NCBI GenBank assembly: GCA_018524725.1
Contig: JAEUWP010000236.1
Location: forward strand, 1 to 45,790
Length of the DNA stretch: 45,790 nucleotides
Direction: 5' to 3'
From: Podaxis mareebaensis
Lineage: Eukaryota; Basidiomycota; Agaricomycetes; Agaricales; Agaricaceae
Part shown: positions 1 through 9,441 of the stretch, one piece after another
How positions within the stretch are numbered: position 1 is the first letter of the stretch
How the letters are laid out: each line of letters starts with the position of its first letter
The notes under the pieces: model-generated
What the model was told of the DNA's origin: nothing
The model's input: the letters and a program-made list of their open reading frames with translations, nothing else
The model's database searches: none
Program-made: the position numbers and the translations under genes

Positions 1-2225
1 GCTTGATGGTGAGGAGGCTTTGATATATGAAATGTTGGTGACCATGGACGGCAATGACTCGTTGAAGCGTGTTATCCGCAAAGATGTATATCAAGATGCA
101 AACGATGAGACTGGGCGAACTACGACTGTTGTCAGAGAGACTCTCGACACCCGCAAGGTCCCTGGCGACTATTACCTTGATAGAGAGACAGTTGATCGGT
201 GGGCCAAAGATCGAGTTATGGATGCTATTCGAGAAGGCAATATCGACACCGACAACCCATGTGCATCTAGATGGACTAACATGGTGAATGAGGTCACCGC
301 TCGTATGTGGGGTGTGTTCGATGAGACTGGGATATTTTTGGTGCTCTGCCGGCATGGGTTTGTGTTAGTTGTCGCTGATATGGTTCAGAGTGGTGAGCTG
401 TGAGTCCCTTCACTGATACATGTCCTTTTTAAGCTCTGACAAAATTGGACAGGGCCAAGTATCCACTAGCGGTTGTTGAGGCACTGCTCGACGCTTTTGG
501 ATCAGGAATTGGAGGGGGGTATGATATTGGATGCAGATTTGGTGCGACACTTGCTCAGAGTGGGTTGGGAGAACGGGCCCATAAACTGCGTTACCAATCA
601 CTGGTTGGTGCGTTTCATGGCCACGCCCACAACCGACTTTGTCAACTCTCGCATTTGACAACGTATGTTGAAGGGATTGGGTTGGAAGACCTCGAAGGAT
701 GCGAGAGGTTCTTTTCGAAATCAAATGCGCTAGCTTCATCTGTGAGGTATGCGAGTGTCTTCCACCGGCGGCAGAAGATAGTTGAGTTCATGAAACACAT
801 GGACTCAATGGAGACGTCACAAAATCTCAGTGAGTTCATTGAACATTGTTTCCATACTACATACTCATACTGGTTTTTAGGTGAATTTTTGGTGAACAAT
901 TACAAGCAGGCTCTTCAGATTATCCGAGGGGAAGCAGATCTCAAGGAGGGGATGCGTGAGCAAAAAATTGAAAGCACCGATGTCTTTCACCACTGGCTCA
1001 AGGAAGAGAGGGACTACCTGACTGGACTGTCAAAAGAACCTGAGGACGAAACGTTTCACATCGACTACTATCAAACTCTTGTCAAACTCAACATATGCGA
1101 GTACGTCATTCTTTGTTCTACTGTCCTCTATGCTAACATGTATATCCAAGGGAGAACATCAAAAAATGTCAATCCGAGTTCATTGAATATCCATCTCAGC
1201 AATTAGACCCAAAGCAGTCACGTCAAAACCAACGCCGTGGGCTCCAGCTTATGCATGCTCGGGAACAGTACACCAACACACTCGCAAAGCTACAAGACCT
1301 TGAAAATGTCCTAGGTATCGCACCAGGTGGGCGATGGAAGCCAGGCTCAATGGAATGGGAGAGGGCCGCAACTCTAGCCAACCATCGCCGTTATCAACGA
1401 TGTTTGGATGAGTTGGAGTCCCTCGTTGTCTCACGTCTTTTTGAGCTCACGAAAATGAACATGGCCCAAACCGGTGAGTACGTCAGTTAGGGTATCTATC
1501 CTGATTCACAGAGCTTGTATGGCATAGGGTATAAACTCCGCAAGCACATTGGTGGTGCTCTCCGCCAGTGCTCACAAGCCATTCGAAATGCTATTGACCG
1601 CTATAACGCTGCTGCAAGGGAGATGAATCCACCACGTGAGACATTGAACTGGGACAAGGTTGTTAACTATGGGTTCCTCACTGACTTCAGTCTCCTACGT
1701 GACTGTCGAGAGGACATTACCAAACGCCCATGGGCCCAACCCCGTGCACGCTCACTCATGGACCAGTACTTCAAGATTATTCGTGCTCGCGAAGAGATTA
1801 CTCGACTCAACGTGGAGATACGACGAGTAGTCACATACTTGGTGGATGAGGAGCGATTTTTGCGCTCAAAGGAACTTGAGGTTGTTGAGGTGGATCCTTT
1901 GATTGCTTATCAGATCAAACAACTGCGTCTCGAACGCACCCGCTTCAATGACCTTCACATGCAAAGATTCCGCAAACTGGCCCTGAATCCAGGTTTTACC
2001 GGGAACCTTGACCCTGGCACTAGCATTGATCGATCGAGGCACGTAGGAGTAATGGTAGATGTCGGGATTGGTGATCAAACTAATACTGAGGTTGAGAGCA
2101 ATGCAGTTATAGATGAACATGGCATATTGGAGGAACAGGAGGAGCTACGGATACAGGAGTTAGACAAAAAGCTTCAGGTTTTATCAAACCTTGTTCAGTA
2201 TGAACACTCTTGTTCTGTTGACTAG
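1..2225 (+). CDS. KDZ-type (Kyakuja-Dileera-Zisupton) transposase, 5' end outside window
   Basis: This is the C-terminal part of a transposase of the large eukaryotic DNA-transposon superfamily KDZ, which is abundant in agaricomycetes. The reading frame is already open at base 2, so the start lies to the left. Four exons fit: to 399, 453-1100, 1151-1473 and 1528-2225, with introns of 50-54 nt and consistent phases. Recognisable family blocks are EMLVTMDGNDSLKRV near the start, YDIGCRF followed by HGHAHNRLCQ in exon 2, and NWDKVVNYGFLTDFSLLRD with RPWAQPRAR in exon 4. No stop or frameshift interrupts the visible part, so it may still be coding. The family assignment rests on these motifs. Whether the element is mobile cannot be told, because neither terminal repeats nor the catalytic N-terminal part are in view. 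Confidence 0.85.
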
Positions 2226-2435
2226 CCAGTTATTTACATGACGCCCATATCTACGTAGCAACTCTTCATGTTATTGAACCTGCAGTTGTGCAAAAAGCAC
2301 GTAAGTCCAGTGCCTATGTAATTGGGTAGGTGGTACATTAACTGGGCATCCATCCATGTGATCATGCGAGGAACGCGTCGTACGACGCGACCTTTGTTGA
2401 TCGATGTGGCCACCCCTACGAAGAAAAGGGAGTAC

Positions 2436-2752
2436 GTCATCCTGCTGTGCCTCCAGATGTTGCCGAATGCCGGGGAGAGCCGATGATTGATGGAGGATTT
2501 CTTATCTCTTAATCAATCATGTGAAATCTGATGGGAGGAGGGAGTCGGGGGCGGGCACTGGCGACTGGCGGCCTGGAGCGACAGCGAGGCGGCACAAGGG
2601 GAAGAGATCGGGCGGCAAAGAGCGAGATCAATGTCATCCTGATCTTGGTCGGATGTTTCTGTTGCCGAAGAGAGCCGAGATTTGGTGAATTTTCTTATCT
2701 TTTAATCAGTCACATGAAATTTGAGGGCGGGAGCAGGCAGTGGGCGGGAAAC
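2436..2752 (+). repeat. Diverged direct duplication, about 120 bp, two copies
   Basis: Copies at 2436-2556 and 2633-2752 align by eye through GTCATCCTG, TGTTGCCGAA, GAGAGCCGA, TTTCTTATCT, TTAATCA and ATGAAAT or GTGAAAT, each ending in a G-rich tail. They are separated by about 75 bp. No reading frame is shared. They look like remnants of a non-coding repeat or a decayed element. Confidence 0.55.
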
Positions 2753-2938
2753 CCGAAAAGGGTCCGACACTAGGCGGGGTCAACTAGAGGTCGGGGAGGA
2801 TCGGGCAACAGCGATCACGCGGGTGGGCGTCGTCATCGGCAGTGATTACCGATAGCCGGAGGCAGTGAGAACCATAAGTATATTTTCCCATTGTTAAGCC
2901 TTGTATAAGCGTTGTATACGAATTTCACATCAAAGGCC

Positions 2939-2984
2939 TCTAATTAGAAAGGGTGGACACCCCCGTTCCTCCTTTCTAATTAGA
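2939..2984. repeat. Inverted repeat with 14-bp perfect arms
   Basis: The arm TCTAATTAGAAAGG (2939-2952) is perfectly complemented by CCTTTCTAATTAGA (2971-2984) with an 18-nt spacer. Each arm contains the palindromic core CTAATTAG. It could be a hairpin, a small terminal-repeat relic or a homeodomain-type binding site. No function can be assigned from sequence alone. Confidence 0.6.
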
Positions 2985-3054
2985 ACGTTATCTTGGCAGG
3001 GATAGGTGGATTTCTACTGAACAGCCTGCATTTGATGCCTATTGTGGAATCAGG

Positions 3055-4852
3055 GTGCTGGATTCGCTTCATATTACTATTGGTATGGATCAGCTAAGTT
3101 ACATGATAGACGATGAGACACTCACTCGATCCAGTTGCGTATTGCATTTATTATTACCTGGTGCGTTCAGCGTTACTTCCGCGCCGTGTAGCCATCCTTA
3201 GACAACCATTGTCAAGGTCACGAACTATAACAACCCTGTGGCTCTCGGAGTTGGTCACTGGTGAGTTCTCTCGATACGAAGGCTTACCCCGTTCTAAGTG
3301 TACATTTCTTAGGTCCCTATTCGTGCGTTCCTGATCCATATTCTGCTTTTCTCGAATTTTAAACCAACGCCGAACTTCATGGTTGCTTAGATTTCCGTTC
3401 TCCTGAACGTGAGCATGATTATTTCTCCCTGGACTCAGCTCTTAATCGTGACTTTCATAGGTCCTCATCGCATGCATTGTCCAATGGTATGAAATCTATC
3501 TTTGGCCCCATGAGATGCTTATCGGGTTTGTAGTTACTTCACGAGGAAAATTCACTCCCGTAAGCATTTTCTGCACCCAAAATATGTGGTCTCCGGGCGC
3601 CAACATTATTCAAGTTTGCTGGCCGAAGCTGAGGTGGATTGTCACTACTGTCATCGTGAGTTCTCCAGGCTTTCGACCCGTGTGATACACTCAGCGGCTC
3701 CTCCGCAATAACAGGGACTCACCGTCATTGCGCATTTCGCATTTGGGATTGGTGCGTTGCTTTGGGATCTTAAAGTATTGTGCTAATCACATTTATCACT
3801 CCAGAAACCGTGGTTTTCTTGTAATTATAAAGTCCTATACCTTACAGGATCTTCACTGACATCCTGCCAGGTTTATCAAAAAGGAGCTCGCACGACTTCC
3901 CGAAATGGCAGTATGTCCCGCGCTTTGCTGAGTTCCATGTGCCCAGCTAAGTTACTGCATAGTTAATCGCTGCCACTCCCTTCGCGATAACTGCTGTCCT
4001 ATCGGACATTTTCATCGCCGCTGCACTTTGTTACTTTCTTCATGGAAGTAAAACTGGGTTTAAGAAGTAAATCTTGCTCTCCGTGTGCTGTCGGAAATCT
4101 GTTACTAACCTGGTCCCAAGTACCAATACGATTGTCTCCAAGCTTATCATCTATGCCATTAATCGCTGCCTGCTGACATCGTGAGCCGCTTCATCTGCAT
4201 GCTTCTTAGCTTGGTCCTGATTATATCCTGATGCAGAGTAGTAGCGGTCGCGGAAGTGATAGCTGTGAGCCATCTCCGTGCACCTAATTTATTTATCTGC
4301 TTATAGCCCTCACTTCAAGTTCTCAATATCAACGGATACCCTATGGTACCTTGGCATCGACTTTGTCATCGGAAAGCGTAAACACCTTTTTTTGTTCTCG
4401 TAGCATTCTTGAAGCTTACAAAGGTCTATATAGTCTATGCCAATAGTCTGCTCGCGACTCTCAATAGCCGTCAAGCCATCCGAGAAGCGGGCAGCTTATC
4501 CACGAATAGTGTCCACCTGTCTGATATCGAATTTGGGAGTGCATCAGCCAGTCGCGCGGTATGACCTCGTATTCCTAATGTACACACTGTTACTCAATTC
4601 TCTCTTTCTGTAGCGTTCTTCTGTCAGCTGTTTTCTTTCCATTTTTGTTCGTTCCGGGATAGCTGACCCGAATTTAGCGCAACCATGTCATTGACTTGAG
4701 GTACGAAACTAGGACTCAGACTTTCACCGACCAAGGCCAGGAGTATAAACAAGTAGGTGTTCTCCTATGTGTGGTCCAGTCCCCTATCTCAACAAATTCA
4801 GCACACTCCCTCCCAGGATAGTGGTCCTACGAGGATAGGGCACAAAATTTGA
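3055..4852 (+). CDS. DUF6534-type multi-pass membrane protein, N-terminus not located
   Basis: Splicing the following exons gives a continuous 265-residue frame: 3055-3082, 3135-3160, 3217-3260, 3313-3322, 3391-3408, 3461-3486, 3534-3559, 3615-3655, 3715-3751, 3805-3820, 3871-3910, 3963-4066, 4121-4180, 4237-4264, 4320-4377, 4434-4558, 4678-4752 and 4817-4852. Phases agree at every junction. The product has six hydrophobic segments and the agaricomycete family motifs YYYLVTNYNNP, VLIACIVQCYFTRKI, SDIFIAAALCYFLH, TNTIVSKLIIYAINR and LYANSLLATLNSRQ. Family members normally have seven helices. The first helix and the ATG are not visible upstream, so the gene may be 5'-truncated or its first exon may be diverged. 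Function of the family is unknown; it is predicted to sit in a membrane. The last two exons are the least certain; an alternative last exon could run 4614-4694. Confidence 0.75.
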
Positions 4853-6607
4853 AGTCGGCATCGATGAATCATTTGGCCATCTTTCTTCCTCTTGTATATA
4901 TAATGATATCTGTTTGTGATGACAGTTCCGGCCTTTGTATGACACGTTATGCTTCTATCCACAATTGAAAATGCATTTTGCGGCTTGGGTTCTAAAGTAG
5001 TACTTGCAGCATTTATCAGCTTATGCCATTGACTCCAGCTCGACCTCGCCTCGGAGGGGCGTACTACTCTATGGATAGCCGTAGAGAGGCGACTGACTGC
5101 GCCAGGTAGCGGCGGCAGCAGTAAGTCGTGATCCTAGCCTGAATACTACTGAACTTCGACAGTGGGGTTCGCAGAATGAAACCCAGGATTTTAAACGCAG
5201 TGATGAGTGTCTCGGGACATTTGGGTTCATGTGTGTCTTATTGTATAACGCATTAAACGCATCAACACTTTTTGAGTAATGGGCCATGTACACGCATCTC
5301 TTCGGACCCCGTTCCCGCTTCCGAGAATTGGACTTCTAGTTGGAGGCCTTCTATGTTTCTAAACATGGCTGCCGGAGGCACCGATGTATTAATAGATGAG
5401 CCCAATTCAACATGCATCACGATCTCCTGCAAATAAAACTGGTGAAGGTGGGTCTTAGATAAGCTTGCCAGCGTTTACCAAGTTTCCGCGCCTATCTCTA
5501 TCCCAACCCCGGTCTCGCCTACCAGGGTTGCCACGGATGTTGTGTACCCGGGCTTTACGGGACCTTTCAACAGGTTCGGGCTATGATATTACAAGTTCTA
5601 TCTCGCGCTTCGAAGCATACGAAGGCTAGCATCAGGCGCATACCAATCTGATTAGGGACATGCACTAACCCTCCATCGACGTGGTTCTCTTCCTTCCGGT
5701 CGCCGACTACCAACTTCATGTACTTTCGGGGACGACACGGTTGATAGATGCAAGAAAGCCATGGATCTTGAGGCGGTCTGGAGTTCATCCTATCTTTCGA
5801 GGGTTGGTTTCTTTGGGATATACTAGGGAAGCGACTATTTCGTTCGGATATGAAGGCATCGGTACTAGGAATGGAGAATGTGGTCCCTCTTATGTGTCTT
5901 GACAACGGCACGATTGTGTCAGCTGGTGGCTCTTCTTCACGCAGGTCTTCTATGACACGTATACCAGAAACGAGCGAGCGACTTAGCGAAACCTTGGCGG
6001 GACGCGAGCGCGCCTGGTCGGCCACTTGGGAAAAAACAAGGAATCTTCGTCGATTAGTAGTTCTGACGTTGGCACTAAAGATAGATCGAAGGTGGAGCAA
6101 GAGCAGAACGAGCCGCGAGTCGGCAACCCGGGGGTCAAGGGGACAGGACAGCGCGAATTCACTTGGTGTTCAGAGAAGTGACCGTAGCTATTCAGGCGTT
6201 AATCAGAAACAGCCGTAATCTTTTGAAGCCTGATATTGAGGCTTGAAGGCAGAGGTTGACGATGATACGGAGGCGAAAGTTTTGATATGAGGATGAAGAC
6301 GAGTATCGCTTGAGGTCAGTGGATGCTTCGTTATCCCGTTGGAGTTTCTCTGGTTTTGTGGCAAATTTGTGATATCGATTTTGGTTTGTCGTCGCCTAAG
6401 CTTGCTATGCCCGTTTTGGCATATGCGAATTGAGTGTGAACGATTATACATAGCGGAAGAAAACGAATTGCGAGTACTATAGTAGATACAACTAGGGAGG
6501 GTGAATGCCGTCAGGCTGAATATTTCAGAAGAAATCAATAGCCTTACCATGATCATTACAATGTGACAGAAAAACAGTGGAGCCGTAGTCGCGATAGTCT
6601 ACCTGAT
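4853..6607. other. Unassigned interval with two coding-like stretches
   Basis: After the DUF6534 gene there is no recognisable gene for about 1.7 kb. Two plus-strand stretches have coding-like composition: 5490-5577 (a Val/Thr/Pro-rich frame containing VSPTRVATDVVYPGF) and 5987-6181 (64 residues, Ser/Lys/Glu-rich, ending in a stop). They could not be joined into one model. A 177-residue minus-strand open frame at 5567-6100 overlaps both and has no family motif. The last 400 bases are AT-rich and should contain the SRP9 3' region. Confidence 0.35.
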
Positions 6608-7088
6608 CTATTTCTTTTTCTTTGGCTTTTTCTTTTTTACCCCTGAAGCAACAGAAGCGGACTGAATGGCGGCGGATGGTATCGGTGCCTCGGGTGCGTT
6701 TTCTACTGCGGGCACGACTTGTTCGGGTATTGACTTTGGCTGCTCTTCTTTGCGTCGGTTTTGCATTTTCTCAATGAGCGAGAGGTTCAAGGCCTCAAAC
6801 CGATTGAGAAAGATCGAAGAGAAAGTTTTAAATTTAATGCACTGGAGTGAATGGAGTGAGCACGAAGTGCCATGAAAGACGAACGAAGAACGCACGGTGG
6901 TATCATCAGTGATTTTCAAAACGAGTTTCCCCTCTGAGGATTTCCATTTTACGACATAACGTGCCTGGCAAGAAGTGGTATGAGTTCTGGAGACTGAGGG
7001 AGAGAATAGAGCTGACCTTGTTGGGAGACTTTGCATAGAGGGCCTCCGCTGCGTCCTGGAACTCTTGCCAGGAGTGGATGTAGACCAT
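6608..7088 (-). CDS. SRP9: Signal recognition particle 9 kDa subunit (SRP9)
   Basis: SRP9 binds the Alu domain of the SRP RNA and helps slow translation while secretory proteins are targeted to the ER. Three exons (7088-7017, 6964-6896, 6841-6608) encode 124 residues. The start is set by MVYIHSWQEFQDAAEALY, which matches the SRP9 N-terminus. Splicing gives SPNKARYVVKWKSSEGKLVL and KITDDTT, the conserved core strands. Compared with the roughly 86-residue animal protein there is a C-terminal extension rich in Pro/Ala/Glu that ends in a run of lysines (KKKKPKKKK), a plausible RNA-contacting tail. It is divergently transcribed from the carrier gene at 7295 with 206 bp between the two ATGs. Confidence 0.9.
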
Positions 7089-7294
7089 CGTGCATCCAAT
7101 CGACATTGATGCCGCAAGCGTCACCCATCCAGTAGGTCACGTGAGCAGCTGATCGCGTCACCTCGTGTGACTACCGATAAATCCGCGCCGGAACATGAAT
7201 CTAAACTCTGCAGTGGTGCCTGTTGTTTCCTCACACACCTCTATCCCATTCTCATACCACCTCCAGCCCTCTCGATACCCGACACCCACTCGAA
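7089..7294. promoter_or_regulatory. Bidirectional promoter between SRP9 and the mitochondrial carrier
   Basis: These 206 bp separate two divergent start codons. A CACGTG palindrome sits at 7138-7143 inside GTCACGTGA, with a related GTGTGAC about 25 bp further on. CACGTG is the core recognised by bHLH regulators. The sharing of the promoter is inferred from spacing. Confidence 0.6.
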
Positions 7295-8911
7295 ATGGCA
7301 GCGGAACAAAAGACAGAACACAAACCCAAGCGTAAGCATTAACAATCTTCATCTGGGGAGTTATACATTGTCTGATTAACCCGAGTTAGCTCTTCCCTTC
7401 ATCGCCAACTTTGCGGCTGGTGCTATTGCTGGTATCTCGGAAATCTTGACGTTCTATCCTCTTGGTGAGTCCTAGTATCGATACTCTCTTTCTCTTGGCC
7501 AACTAGTCCTTGTCCTTAGATGTCGTATGCACTATTAGTTAAACGTATCCCGAGCCTCTGACGAATATGATCACCCGGATGTATGCCAGGTCAAAACACG
7601 TATGCAGCTGGCCACTGGCAAGTCCAAGGGCTTTGTTGGGACATTCTCCTCGATTGTCAAGGAAGAAGGGTGCGTTCCACAACGATTCATCCCCTTCCAA
7701 TGTTCTAACAAAAATTATGGTTCATCAGTGTCGGTCGGCTTTATCGGGGTAATTACCAACGGCTCCAGAATAAATCCGTCTATTTCCACTGATGTAATTG
7801 TCAAGGCCTGGTTCCCCCGCTCTTGTTGGAGGCTCCTAAGCGTGCTGTCAAATTGTACGTTCGCTTGATCCTTCCTGTGCCTCGTTTTTCTAACAGGACG
7901 AAGTGCTGCCAATGATTTCTGGGGAAAAACATACATGGGGTGGTCTGGTGAAGCCAAGATGACACAGCAGCTGTCAATATTGACTGGTTGCAGCGCTGGA
8001 GCGACGGTATGTCTATTCAAAGGTCATGCATGAGGTGATCTGACACTAATTCAGGAAAGTTTCGTCGTGGTACCGTTCGAGCTTGTCAAGATCAAGTGAG
8101 TCCTAAATTAAGCGACGCGTTTGCTGACATGCTCATATGTTCACAAGGCTTCAGGACAAGTCGAGTACATACAAGGGTCCCATGGATGTAGTGAAGCAGG
8201 TCGTGGCCAAGGAAGGTCTCCTCGGGCTCTATGCAGGCATGGAGTCTACATTCTGGCGGTGCGTACAAATGCTCTTTGGCTAGCCCAGGAGCGTGACTTT
8301 TTCACAGTCACTTTTACTGGAACGGTGGTTATTTTGGTACCATTTTCACTGTCAAGAAGTACCTGCCAAAGGCAGAGGTATGTACCTCTTTAATGCTTGA
8401 CGTCACTTTTGACATTTATAATCGCTCCCGCAGACCGGAAAAGAACAGCTCTTGAATAACTTCATCTCCGGAACCATTGGTGGTCTTTTCGGTACTGTGC
8501 TCAATACCCCGTAAGCATAGTCTCCTCTGTCCTGTCTTCACCTGCCTGAAACGAGTGCATAGGTTTGATGTAGGCATTTTCGCTAATGGTGAAGTGAAAT
8601 GAAATTGACGCATTTCAACAGGTCGTGAAGTCTCGTATACAAGGAGCCGAGCGTGTTCCAGGTGTCAAGCCTAAATATAACTGGACGTACCCCGCCCTCG
8701 TGACTATTATGCGTGAGGAGGGTGTTGGTGCTCTCTATAAAGGCTTCGTTCCCAAGGTGCTCCGACTCGCACCTGGAGGTGGTGTGCTTCTACTAGTCGT
8801 CGAGTTTACGCTCGGTGTCTTCAGAAAGGGTGCGCTCCTCTATGCGTTTAGACTTATTCAATCCCCGACTGACTCGTGTGTTTGACAGCACTTGGGCCCC
8901 CTTATATCTAA
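7295..8911 (+). CDS. ODC1: Mitochondrial 2-oxodicarboxylate carrier (Odc1/Odc2, SLC25A21 type)
   Basis: This inner-membrane carrier exchanges 2-oxoadipate and 2-oxoglutarate, linking lysine metabolism and the TCA cycle. Fourteen exons give 301 residues: 7295-7331, 7390-7464, 7520-7524, 7590-7669, 7729-7748, 7806-7854, 7904-8006, 8055-8095, 8148-8258, 8308-8377, 8434-8510, 8563-8569, 8622-8829 and 8889-8911. The three carrier signatures are PLDVVKTR, PFELVKIK and PFDVVKSR. Sub-family marks are LPFIANFAAGAIAG at the N-terminus, LLEAPKRAVKFA, the matrix motif FWRHFYWNGGYFG, and LRLAPGGGVLLLV near the end. Two exons are only 5 and 7 nt long and are required to restore the first and third signatures. 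The start is the only ATG before the conserved N-terminus. The C-terminus is short (ALGPPYI). Confidence 0.9.
7520..7524 (+). other. 5-nt microexon of the carrier gene
   Basis: The pentamer ATGTC lies between an AG acceptor and a GTATGC donor. It supplies the last two bases of Asp and the Val codon of the first carrier signature PLDVVKTR. Skipping it breaks the frame and removes the invariant Asp. Confidence 0.8.
8563..8569 (+). other. 7-nt microexon of the carrier gene
   Basis: GTTTGAT is flanked by an AG acceptor and a GTAGGC donor, with introns of 52 nt on either side. It completes Pro and gives Phe-Asp of the third carrier signature PFDVVKSR. It is needed for both frame and motif. Confidence 0.8.
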
Positions 8912-9441
8912 GCGCGTTGGAATGTAAACGACATCTTCCGATTACGAAATTCTCGTCCTTGTTCTTACATAGAGTTAGAGATAGGACCTTTGGATTCCCG
9001 AAGGGATTATTAATCAACCACTGTATGATACCCTCAATCGAGGTTGAAGATAGAGCCTCGTTAACATGCATCGCTTTCCTGTAAGTTCCTTCATTCATTC
9101 TGGAGCCTGAGAGAATATATCTCCGCATTTCGATTCCTTTTCCTTCTTTCCGCCACCATGTCTATTCTACCGCGTCAACACAAACCTGGTGGCTTAGTGA
9201 CTGAAGATGATACCAGTATAACAGTTCCTGTGAGTTATATGCAGCGTTAGGCGGTTGGACCATGAATTGACTTGTGCGTCCCGCAGGCCAGTCTTCCACC
9301 GAGCTCGACTTCGGACTCAACACCGAGCTCAACGCCAAACACACCATCCTCATCGGAGCACATCCCCAAAATCCTACTACACAAAAACCTATCAAAGTGA
9401 AAACCAACCCAGCATGAGCACACCATCAGGCTTATCCTTAG
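8912..9441 (+). other. Intergenic interval and unresolved 5' exons of the next gene
   Basis: The interval holds the 3' region of the carrier gene and probably the start of the Ser/Thr-rich membrane protein. Candidate starts are ATG 9066 (MHRFP followed directly by a GTAAGT donor) and ATG 9158 (24 codons ending at a GTGAGT donor at 9230, acceptor at 9286). Either joins in phase to the hydrophobic segment at 9442, but only across an intron longer than usual here, so the start is left open. Confidence 0.4.

Larger units (their letters stand above)
2226..3054. other. Gene-free GC-rich stretch between the transposase and the DUF6534 gene
   Basis: No gene is supported here. The stretch holds a diverged direct duplication of about 120 bp (2436-2556 and 2633-2752) and a short inverted repeat (2939-2984). 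The purine/G-rich tracts at 2530-2620 and 2725-2850 have no convincing reading frame. It should contain the first exon of the downstream DUF6534 gene if that gene is complete, but no initiating exon with a first membrane helix was found. Confidence 0.5.

Noticed and set aside
5567..6100. 177-codon minus-strand open frame
   Set aside because: It has no family motif, an Arg/Ser-heavy composition, and overlaps plus-strand coding-like stretches; not supported as a gene.
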